Source: an uncultured Solobacterium sp.
GTDB lineage: Bacteria > Bacillota_I > Bacilli_A > Erysipelotrichales > Erysipelotrichaceae
Assembly (NCBI GenBank): GCA_905194705.1
Contig: CAJJTI010000097.1
Coordinates: forward strand, 1-7,209
Reading direction: 5' to 3'
DNA length: 7,209 nucleotides
The notes beneath the pieces are model-generated. The model was not told the DNA's origin, made no database searches, and was given only the letters and a program-made list of their open reading frames with translations. A program made the translations under genes and the position numbers. Position 1 is the stretch's first letter. The number at the start of each line of letters is the position of its first letter. Below, piece after piece: positions 1 through 6,270 of this stretch.

Positions 1-36
1 TCTTTAAAATATCATTTGTCAGAAAGAATCGATACT

Positions 37-1389
37 ATGAAAAAATCAAAAACACTTAAATTAACTGAAGGAAATATTCAGAAACAAATCATTGCCTTTA
101 TGTGGCCCATTTTACTATCATCCTTATTCCAACAATTCTACAACATTACTAACTCAATGATTGTTGGTAATTATATTTCTAAAACAGCTTTAAGCGCTGT
201 CAGTGCCACAAATGCTATTTGTAATATTTTCAACTTCTTATTTTATGGAATTGGAACTGGTGCAGGTATTGTTATTGCAACTCAATTCGGTGCTGGGGAT
301 GATGCTAAAATAAAAAAATCCATTGATACAAGTATTTTATTCTCATTAGTTGGCGGTCTAATACTGACTGTTCTTTCTGAATTTTCTTTAGATTTCTTAC
401 TTGAAATTACAAATGTAAATGCAGAGCTCTTCCCTATGGCTAAAAGTTATCTACAAATTTATTTCCTAGGAAATACAGCTGTATTTATGTATCAAATGTG
501 TTTCTTTGTGTTCCGTTCATTAGGCGATTCAGAACATCCTTTATATTTTTTAATCTTATCAAGTACCATCAATCTAATTTTAGGCGTTATCTTTGTACGT
601 ATTTGTAATTTATCTGTTATGGGTACAGCTTTAGCAACAATTATTGCGCAAACTGTTGTGGATATTCTTTGTTTGAGGTTGTTATTTAGATTAGATGAAA
701 ATATTAAATTCAGTTTTAAAAATATCACCTTTGATGCACGTACTGCATATGAATTCTGTGCTTTAGGAATCCCGGCAGGCATACAAAATATGATGATTGC
801 AATAAGCTCAATGATGGTTCAATCATATATCAATGCTTTCCCTAATGAAATTATTGCTGGTATTGGTGTTGCAGAAAGAGTAGCCGTATTTGCACAATCG
901 CCAATGAGTGCTATTTCTACTGTTACAGTAAATATGGTTTCTCAAAATATGGGGGCGAAGAAATATGAGCGTGCACAGGAAGCTATTCACAAAAGTATAG
1001 CTATGTCTAATATCGTTACCTTTATATGTTGTTTAATTATGTTTATTACTGCTCCTTTCTGGGTAAGTTTGTTCAATAAGGATCCACTAGTTATAGAAAG
1101 CGGCAGTGAAATGATACGCATTATGATATTCAGTTTCATTCCTTTAGGTTGGTCACATGTATATCATGGTGCAATAAGAGGTTCAGGAAATGTTAAAGTT
1201 CCAATGATTATTGCCGTAATGACACAATGCGTAAGTCGTTTCTTATTTGTTTATTTCGGTCTTAAGATTCATTATGATGTTCGTATTTTATATGCAAGCA
1301 GTGCTGTAGGATTTACATTAGCCGGCATTTTTGCAAGCTTATATTTCAAAAAAAGTGCATGGACTAAGCAAGTAGGATTAAGAAATTAA
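37..1389 (+). CDS. MATE-family multidrug/Na+ (H+) antiporter
   Basis: This is an inner-membrane exporter of the MATE family (COG0534, NorM/DinF type), expected to expel cationic drugs or metabolites in exchange for Na+ or H+; the substrate cannot be read from sequence. The 450-residue protein has the usual family length and about twelve hydrophobic segments in two halves. The N-terminus carries the family pattern LTEGNI...PILLSSLFQQFYN (residues 9-36). Residues 159-170 (FRSLGDSEHPLY) and 380-390 (IRGSGNVKVPM) are the equivalent Arg-Gly-Asp/Asn-Pro loops of the two halves, and QNMGAKKYERA follows TM8. I chose ATG 37 because the family normally starts MKKSKTL.LTEG; a weak purine run (AGAAAGA, 21-27) precedes it by 9 bases. 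The frame stays open to the window edge, with TTG at 16 possible. Oddity: the TM1 position that is Asp in most relatives, and in the second MATE protein here, is Asn39. It is convergent with the FAD dehydrogenase gene and ends before the hairpin at 1477-1501. Confidence 0.93.
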   Translation: MKKSKTLKLTEGNIQKQIIAFMWPILLSSLFQQFYNITNSMIVGNYISKTALSAVSATNAICNIFNFLFYGIGTGAGIVIATQFGAGDDAKIKKSIDTSILFSLVGGLILTVLSEFSLDFLLEITNVNAELFPMAKSYLQIYFLGNTAVFMYQMCFFVFRSLGDSEHPLYFLILSSTINLILGVIFVRICNLSVMGTALATIIAQTVVDILCLRLLFRLDENIKFSFKNITFDARTAYEFCALGIPAGIQNMMIAISSMMVQSYINAFPNEIIAGIGVAERVAVFAQSPMSAISTVTVNMVSQNMGAKKYERAQEAIHKSIAMSNIVTFICCLIMFITAPFWVSLFNKDPLVIESGSEMIRIMIFSFIPLGWSHVYHGAIRGSGNVKVPMIIAVMTQCVSRFLFVYFGLKIHYDVRILYASSAVGFTLAGIFASLYFKKSAWTKQVGLRN

Positions 1390-1476
1390 TTATTTTCACC
1401 GTATTTTCACAAATGAGACCATATTTTTCATTTTTGTCATGTATGATGATAGTGTAATTTTTTCATTTTCCTTAGT

Positions 1477-1510
1477 AAAAACCAGTCGCAACCTGGTTTT
1501 TATTTTTTTA
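1477..1510 (+). terminator. Bidirectional intrinsic terminator between MATE gene 1 and the FAD dehydrogenase gene
   Basis: A perfect 9-bp stem (AAAAACCAG 1477-1485, CTGGTTTTT 1493-1501) with a 7-base loop (TCGCAAC) runs into a T-rich tract, 1497-1509, broken only by A1502. It lies 87 bases after the stop of the upstream MATE gene. Read on the minus strand, the stem's own A/T ends supply five U residues after the hairpin, so it can also serve the FAD dehydrogenase gene, whose stop codon is 6 bases away. The plus-strand T tract overlaps that stop codon (1508-1510). The call rests on the visible stem and tract; no folding energy was computed. Confidence 0.85.
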
Positions 1511-3082
1511 TAAAGAATATGGATGATATTTCATCATAATTTTTTCAGCACATTTGATACCGTCAATTGCACTTGAAACAATACCACCCGCATATCCTGC
1601 TCCTTCACCACTAGGATAAACGCCACTAACTTCATCAGATTCAAGTGCGGTAATATTACGAACAATTCTTACAGGTGAACTGGATCTTGTCTCAGATGCT
1701 GTCATATATGAACCTAAATCAATAAATCCTGGGAAGATTTTTTCCATATAGTTCATCGCTTCTTCTAAAGAAGTATTTATTGCATCAGAGAAAACATCAT
1801 GTATATCCATTTCATATATACCTCTTTGATATGTTGGTATTACAAGATTACGACTATTCATATTTAAGAAACGAGCAACGGTTTCTCCAGGAGCTTTTCC
1901 TTTTCCCAACTTATAAGTCTTCTGTTCCAAATCTTCTTGAAACTTTAGACCTGCCAAATAATCATTACCATAATCTTTTGTATCAACTTGAGCAACAATT
2001 GCACTGTTTGCATTTATGCCATCACGTTTGCTGTAAGACATACCATTAGTCACAATTGTATTCTTCTTACTTTCGGAAGGAACAACATATCCTCCTGGAC
2101 ACATACAAAAACTATATGCACCTTTACCATTACTTGTACGACATGCAATGTGATATTCCGCATTTGGTAAATCACTTGCATCTTCAATATTTTTATATTG
2201 TTTTTCATTAATAAAAGATTGTAATGTTTCTACTCTTACTCCTAATGCAAATGGTTTATTTTCTAAGCGTAAATATTGTCCAAGCTTACGATAAGTATCT
2301 CCTGTACCATTACCAATCGCTAAAATTAGCGCTTCCGTTTGAATTTCTTCCCCTGTACTCAAACAAATTCCTTCAAGTTTTCCATTACACACAATAAAAT
2401 CATCAAGTCTAGTATTAAAGCGAATTTCACCACCCATAGAAATAATCTTTTCACGAATTGTTTGATCTAATACTAAAAACTTGTCTGTACCAATATGAGG
2501 ATGATTTAAATAAGAAATACTTTCATCAGCACCAGCTTCAATTAATTTATCAAGAATTAGTGACACTCTTTCATCTTTAATTCTTGTGGTTAATTTACCA
2601 TCAGAAAAAGCGCCTGCTCCCCCTTCTCCATATTGAACATTTCCCTCTTCATCAAGTTCTCCACCATTCCAATATGCTTCAACTTTTTTCTTTCTTTCAA
2701 TTACATCCGGTCCGCGTTCAATAACAATTGGTTTATATCCCTTTAATGCTAACAAATATGCGCTGGCCATTCCTGCAGGGCCAAACCCAACAACAACTGG
2801 TCTATGCTCAAGTTTCAATAAACCAAAAGCAGGCACTTGATAAACAAATGGTTCAATACTGCGTGCTTTATTTTTCAATTTCTTTAAATAATAGTTTTCA
2901 TTATTTAACTCAAAATCAATTTGATACAAATATTTCACATCTCTATTTCTACGTGCATCTAAAGATTTATGGTGTATTTTATAAGATAAAATATCTTTTT
3001 CTTTTAATCCATATTTACTAATCGCCTCATCTACAATAGGCTTTTTATCATCGATATTCGCAGTTATTTCAATTCTTAACAT
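1508..3082 (-). CDS. FAD-dependent dehydrogenase of unknown substrate (COG2509 type)
   Basis: This is a soluble flavoprotein of 524 residues, the usual length for the uncharacterised FAD-dependent dehydrogenase family COG2509. Residues 1-90 form the extra N-terminal domain typical of the family. A Rossmann dinucleotide fold follows: VVVGFGPAGMASA (96-108) contains GxGxxG, and the acidic residue ending strand 2 is E122 in IVIERG. Further conserved blocks are GEGGAGAFSDGKLTTR (152-167), a Cys pair in CMCPGGYVV (326-334), ASETRSSSPVRI (462-473), and the C-terminal FAD-contact motif YPSGEGAGYAGGI (489-501). The reaction and substrate are not known for the family; relatives are usually named only oxidoreductase or NAD(P)/FAD-dependent. 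The start is well supported: AAGGA (3091-3095, read on the minus strand) lies 8 bases before the ATG. It converges on MATE gene 1 and diverges from MATE gene 3, sharing about 105 bases of upstream DNA with the latter. A role alongside the exporters is only a guess from position. Confidence 0.9.
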   Translation of the reverse strand: MLRIEITANIDDKKPIVDEAISKYGLKEKDILSYKIHHKSLDARRNRDVKYLYQIDFELNNENYYLKKLKNKARSIEPFVYQVPAFGLLKLEHRPVVVGFGPAGMASAYLLALKGYKPIVIERGPDVIERKKKVEAYWNGGELDEEGNVQYGEGGAGAFSDGKLTTRIKDERVSLILDKLIEAGADESISYLNHPHIGTDKFLVLDQTIREKIISMGGEIRFNTRLDDFIVCNGKLEGICLSTGEEIQTEALILAIGNGTGDTYRKLGQYLRLENKPFALGVRVETLQSFINEKQYKNIEDASDLPNAEYHIACRTSNGKGAYSFCMCPGGYVVPSESKKNTIVTNGMSYSKRDGINANSAIVAQVDTKDYGNDYLAGLKFQEDLEQKTYKLGKGKAPGETVARFLNMNSRNLVIPTYQRGIYEMDIHDVFSDAINTSLEEAMNYMEKIFPGFIDLGSYMTASETRSSSPVRIVRNITALESDEVSGVYPSGEGAGYAGGIVSSAIDGIKCAEKIMMKYHPYSL

Positions 3083-3151
3083 AATTCATTTCCTTTTCCT
3101 TATTAGTGTACATATTTTTGCTCGGCTTGTCTTAATTTTTGTATAAAACAA

Positions 3152-3160
3152 TGATACAAT
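3152..3160 (+). promoter_or_regulatory. Putative extended -10 promoter of the second MATE gene
   Basis: TGATACAAT is an extended -10 element (TGn followed by TACAAT, five of six matches to TATAAT). The hexamer at optimal -35 distance (TTAATT, 3132-3137, 17-base spacer) is weak, as expected where an extended -10 compensates. Transcription would start near 3167, giving a leader of about 20 bases that carries the ribosome site AGAGGGG (3175-3181). The call is based on pattern only. Confidence 0.5.
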
Positions 3161-3187
3161 TAGCGCTATGCATTAGAGGGGACGAAT

Positions 3188-4555
3188 ATGAAAAAAATAC
3201 AAACTGATTTATTAAATGGCGTTATCTGGCAACAAATTCTTATCTTTTTCTTTCCTGTTTTTTTCGGAACCGTCTTCCAGCAGCTTTATAATACAGTCGA
3301 TGCAATTGTTGTAGGAAACTTTGTCGGGAAAGAAGCTCTTGGTGCTGTTGGTGGCTCTACAGGAACGTTAATTAACTTGCTTGTTGGTTTTTTAGTTGGT
3401 TTAACATCAGGTGCCACTGTCGTTATTGCCCAGTTTTTTGGCAATCGCGAAACTGAAAGAGTACCAATTACCGTTTCTACAAGTATGGTCATGTCCGTTG
3501 TATTCGGTTTAATCCTAACGATTGTTGGTTATGTTTTCGCGCCACAATTATTAGTATTTTTAAAAGTTCCAGCAGACATTCTGGATTATGCTATTACCTA
3601 TTTAAGAATATTCTCTATCGGATTAATTCCAACACTTATTTATAATACTGGTTCTGGTGTATTAAGAGCTATTGGCGACTCGAAACGTCCACTTTATTTT
3701 TTAGTTGCTGCATGTATTACGAATATTGTATTAGATATTGTTTTCGTTGCTGTATTTAATATGGGTGTAGCTGGAGCTGCTATCGCTACTGTTGCCGCCC
3801 AAATTGTGAGTTGTATATTAACATTATTTGTTTTATATCGTACCGAAGAATGTTATCGATTCAACTTCAAACATATTACTTTTGATTTTCAAATCTTAGG
3901 TCAAATCATTCAATTTGGTTTACCTACAGGTATTCAAGCTGCTTTGTATAGTATTGCAAATTTATTTATCCAGGCAAGCGTTAACAGCTATGGTACTGAT
4001 ACCGTTGCTGCATTTACTGCCTTTGGTAAAATTGACGCAACCTTCTGGAACGCATCAGGTGCTTTTGGTACTTCTGTTCTTACTTTCTCTGGTCAAAACT
4101 TCGGTGCTGGCAATATTAAAAGAGTTAAGAAAGGTTTCCATGAGTCAATTATCATGTATCTTATTATGTCATTATCTATTACTGGTATTTGTATGGCCTT
4201 TGGACCAACTTTATATCGTTTATTTACACCTGATGAAGAAGTTATTCGTCTTGGCTTAGAAATAATGTATTTTATGGCTCCATACTGGTCAACATTTGTA
4301 TTCGTAGAAATATTCTCGAGTGGTATTCGTGCTTGTGGTGACGCATTTATCCCTATGGTGATGACTGCTGTTGGTATTGGAGCATTCCGTATCTTATGGA
4401 TTTTATTCTATCCAAGTCATTCACTTCTAGAAGTTTTATACTCTTATCCTATTTCCTGGGTATTAACAGGCGCCTTATTCATCCTTTATTACTTACAAGG
4501 TGGTTGGTTAAAACGTTCTATCAAGCATCGCGAAAAAATGCTTGGCACTAAATAA
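3188..4555 (+). CDS. MATE-family multidrug/Na+ (H+) antiporter, second copy
   Basis: This is a second inner-membrane exporter of the MATE family (COG0534), 455 residues with about twelve hydrophobic segments. Family landmarks are all present: FFGTVFQQLYNTVDAIVVG (26-43) containing the conserved TM1 Asp38, LRAIGDSKRPLYF (159-171), GLPTGIQAAL (244-253), QNFGAGNIKRVKKG (303-316) and IRACGDAFIPM (380-390). It aligns along its whole length with the first MATE protein, sharing FQQ.YN, GDS..PLYF, ITFD and GIQ, but is clearly divergent, so this is an old paralogue pair and not a recent duplication. The start is well supported: AGGGG (3177-3181) sits 6 bases before ATG. The gene is divergent from the FAD dehydrogenase and convergent with the nucleoside kinase, with no bases between the two stop codons. 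Its likely terminator lies inside the kinase gene (4681-4713). The substrate is unknown; drug, bile-salt-like or metabolite export are all possible for the family. Confidence 0.94.
   Translation: MKKIQTDLLNGVIWQQILIFFFPVFFGTVFQQLYNTVDAIVVGNFVGKEALGAVGGSTGTLINLLVGFLVGLTSGATVVIAQFFGNRETERVPITVSTSMVMSVVFGLILTIVGYVFAPQLLVFLKVPADILDYAITYLRIFSIGLIPTLIYNTGSGVLRAIGDSKRPLYFLVAACITNIVLDIVFVAVFNMGVAGAAIATVAAQIVSCILTLFVLYRTEECYRFNFKHITFDFQILGQIIQFGLPTGIQAALYSIANLFIQASVNSYGTDTVAAFTAFGKIDATFWNASGAFGTSVLTFSGQNFGAGNIKRVKKGFHESIIMYLIMSLSITGICMAFGPTLYRLFTPDEEVIRLGLEIMYFMAPYWSTFVFVEIFSSGIRACGDAFIPMVMTAVGIGAFRILWILFYPSHSLLEVLYSYPISWVLTGALFILYYLQGGWLKRSIKHREKMLGTK
4522..4544. other. Stem-loop at the convergent 3' ends of the MATE and kinase genes
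   Basis: CAAGCAT (4522-4528) and ATGCTTG (4538-4544) form a perfect 7-bp stem with a 9-base loop. It lies in the last codons of the MATE gene, 11 bases beyond the stop codon of the oppositely transcribed kinase gene. On the minus strand it is the nearest candidate 3'-end structure for the kinase mRNA. However, the tail after it (ATAGAACGTTTT) is a poor U tract, so I do not call it a firm terminator. Confidence 0.35.
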
Positions 4556-6202
4556 TTACTCAACAATACTACCACCAATAAATTCTCTTAAAATTGAATC
4601 ACATGGAATTGATGCATCATCATCTAATTCATCAAAGAACTGTAATAAAGATAAAATTCTTCTTACAGTTGGGTATTCGGCTGCTTCTTGAGGTATCTCG
4701 AGAAGCAGTTTTTCTGCATGTTTCTTAAGTACTGGTAATTCATAAATGCAGGCACTGTTAAAAAACTCATCCGCATAAATATTATATGGGAAGATATTTG
4801 TATCTTCACCTTTTCTTACTAAAGGCCAATCACGTAATGTTCTATCAGCACTTCTACCTCTTGTCGCATAATCTCTAACAAGTCTTCTTAACATTCTTGC
4901 ATCTGTTGTTGAGATACGGTTAAATTCATCAATATTAATCTGTGTTAAAGGGCTGATATAAATTTTAAACTTCTGCTCATCAGGAATCATTTCCGTTAAC
5001 TTTGGATTCAACCCATGAATGCCTTCAATGACAATCGGTTGAAAACGATCTATCTTTGTAATGCGTTTACCGTATACTTTCTTTCCTTCCAGAAAATCAA
5101 ATGTAGGTAAATCTACTGTTTCTCCTTTTAATAATGCATTCATTTGATCATCAAAGAGTTTAACATCTACCGCATTAAGACTTTCATAGTCTTTATTACC
5201 ATCTTTATCTAATGGTGTTTCTTCTCTTTCCACAAAATAATCATCTGTTCCTAAATATAAAGGTTTTAAGCCAAGTACTCTTAACTGAATAATTAGTTTT
5301 TTCGTAAATGTCGTTTTACCTGAAGAAGAAGGACCTGCAATCAAAATAATTCTCTTTTCTGATTTTTTGATTTTCCCTGCAATTTCAGCAATTCGTTTTT
5401 CATGTAGAGATTCGTTTAACAATATTAAATCTTTATATTCATTATTTTGAATTTTTTTATTTAAATCACTTGCATATACAACGCCTGTGATTTTTCCCCA
5501 GTTATTTTCTTCCGCAAATGCTTTATATAATAATTTTTCTTCTTTAAATTCTGGCAGTTTCAACGGATTATCAGGGCTAGGAAAGCGTAATAAAACCCCA
5601 TGTTTATATTTTTTCAAGCCACACATGCTTAGATATTTTGTATTTGTCACAATATCCGTTTCAAAGATAAAGGATTCACCTGACAATTCATATACTTTCA
5701 TTTTAGCCGGTTCAGGTAAAGTATTCTTCTCATAATTTCTAGCCATTTGATGTGTTTTCATATACTCTTCCAGTTCAAAATGACTTAATTTAACTTCTGT
5801 TATTGGCAGTTTCGCCTTAGCCAGTTCATGCATGCGCTTTTCAATCTTAAAAATTATAGAACCATTTATATTCTTTTTAATTACCGTATATAATCCTTTA
5901 CTTAAGGCATTGTCTACGATCACTTCTGTATTGTTACCTAAAATATCATGTACTGCTTTTACATATAATAAAGCCATTGATTTTTGCATAATTAAATCAG
6001 CACTTTTATCTCGAATATCCAAAAGTGATACTTTACAATCACCTGTTAATATCGTATCCAGTCTTTTTGGTTCATTATTAATTAGGCATGAATAAATAGG
6101 ATAGCGGATACTATCTATATCTTTTAACATATTTTCAACAGATATATCTTTTTGATAATCTAATTCTTTTTGGCCTTCTCGCCATTCTACATAAATTTTC
6201 AT
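4556..6202 (-). CDS. Nucleoside kinase (uridine-kinase type) with TGS/ThrRS-like N-terminal half
   Basis: This cytoplasmic kinase is predicted to phosphorylate a nucleoside, probably uridine or cytidine, in pyrimidine salvage; the exact substrate is not certain. The 548 residues fall into three parts. Residues 1-65 resemble a ubiquitin-like TGS domain. Residues about 66-165 resemble the second additional domain of threonyl-tRNA synthetase (for example EKRMHELAKAKLPI, 121-134). Residues about 283-500 are a phosphoribulokinase/uridine-kinase P-loop domain: Walker A GPSSSGKT (290-297, Lys296), GTDDYF (318-323), FDF (368-370), VIEGIHGL (391-398), and the lid-like RRLVRDYATRGRSADRTL (439-456). This fused layout and length match a known bacterial nucleoside-kinase family. 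I chose ATG 6202 because AAGGAA (6211-6216) sits 8 bases upstream and the protein then begins at the TGS domain. The frame continues 50 codons upstream over the neighbouring gene, but that extension is not protein-like. It is divergent from the B6 kinase and abuts the MATE stop. Confidence 0.9.
   Translation of the reverse strand: MKIYVEWREGQKELDYQKDISVENMLKDIDSIRYPIYSCLINNEPKRLDTILTGDCKVSLLDIRDKSADLIMQKSMALLYVKAVHDILGNNTEVIVDNALSKGLYTVIKKNINGSIIFKIEKRMHELAKAKLPITEVKLSHFELEEYMKTHQMARNYEKNTLPEPAKMKVYELSGESFIFETDIVTNTKYLSMCGLKKYKHGVLLRFPSPDNPLKLPEFKEEKLLYKAFAEENNWGKITGVVYASDLNKKIQNNEYKDLILLNESLHEKRIAEIAGKIKKSEKRIILIAGPSSSGKTTFTKKLIIQLRVLGLKPLYLGTDDYFVEREETPLDKDGNKDYESLNAVDVKLFDDQMNALLKGETVDLPTFDFLEGKKVYGKRITKIDRFQPIVIEGIHGLNPKLTEMIPDEQKFKIYISPLTQINIDEFNRISTTDARMLRRLVRDYATRGRSADRTLRDWPLVRKGEDTNIFPYNIYADEFFNSACIYELPVLKKHAEKLLLEIPQEAAEYPTVRRILSLLQFFDELDDDASIPCDSILREFIGGSIVE
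4681..4713 (+). terminator. Intrinsic-terminator-like hairpin for the MATE gene, inside the antisense kinase CDS
   Basis: CTGCTTCTTGAG (4681-4692) pairs with CTCGAGAAGCAG (4697-4708) in a 12-bp stem with one G.U wobble (4689/4700). A 4-base loop (GTAT) closes it and TTTTT (4709-4713) follows. It begins 125 bases downstream of the MATE stop codon and is oriented to end MATE transcription. The wobble is a G.U only in plus-strand RNA; in kinase mRNA the same position is an A/C mismatch. In the kinase protein this DNA encodes residues about 499-508, so the hairpin is compatible with coding. Pairing was checked by eye, and function is inferred. Confidence 0.65.
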
Positions 6203-6210
6203 AATTATAA

Positions 6211-6216
6211 TTCCTT
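6211..6216 (-). promoter_or_regulatory. Ribosome binding site fixing the kinase start
   Basis: Read on the minus strand this is AAGGAA, 8 bases before ATG 6202. It decides between the 548-residue start and the in-frame ATG at 6352 further upstream, which lies inside the divergent B6 kinase gene. Confidence 0.8.
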
Positions 6217-6246
6217 TAACACAATTCTTTGATATACCCCTATAAT
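6216..6246 (+). promoter_or_regulatory. Putative sigma-A promoter of the pyridoxamine kinase gene
   Basis: A perfect -10 TATAAT (6241-6246) is preceded by TTAACA (6216-6221, five of six matches to TTGACA) with a 19-base spacer, slightly long. The predicted start near 6253 gives a short leader of about 17 bases containing the ribosome site AGAGAGG (6256-6262). The -35 overlaps the edge of the kinase ribosome site on the other strand. Confidence 0.6.
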
Positions 6247-6270
6247 AAGGTAAAAAGAGAGGTCCCACAA
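6242..6270 (-). promoter_or_regulatory. Putative promoter of the nucleoside kinase gene, overlapping the divergent promoter
   Basis: On the minus strand TTGTGG (6270-6265, three of six matches to the -35 consensus) is followed after exactly 17 bases by TATTAT (6247-6242, five of six matches to TATAAT). The -10 shares five bases with the plus-strand -10. The transcript would start near 6235, with about 33 leader bases. The -35 is weak, so the call is tentative. Confidence 0.4.

Noticed and set aside
16..36. TTG start adding seven residues to the first MATE protein
   Set aside because: The extension does not match the family N-terminus, and ATG 37 has the purine run at usable distance. The frame is open to the window edge, so a longer form is not formally excluded.
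1413..1457. 14-codon ORF (MRPYFSFLSCMMIV) in the gap after the first MATE gene
   Set aside because: There is no ribosome site or promoter in front of it, and such short frames are expected by chance in AT-rich DNA.
1780..2170. Plus-strand open frames antisense to the FAD dehydrogenase, and similar ones antisense to the kinase
   Set aside because: They are compositionally odd (His/Tyr/Cys-rich or low complexity), lack ribosome sites and lie opposite strongly supported genes.
4423..4434. 12-bp perfect palindrome ACTTCTAGAAGT inside the second MATE gene
   Set aside because: It has no loop suited to a terminator, and it is in mid-coding sequence. It is most likely chance.
37..4555. Recent tandem duplication of the MATE genes
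   Set aside because: The two proteins align throughout but differ at most positions, including the TM1 acid, and I see no nucleotide-level repeat. They are old paralogues or separate acquisitions.
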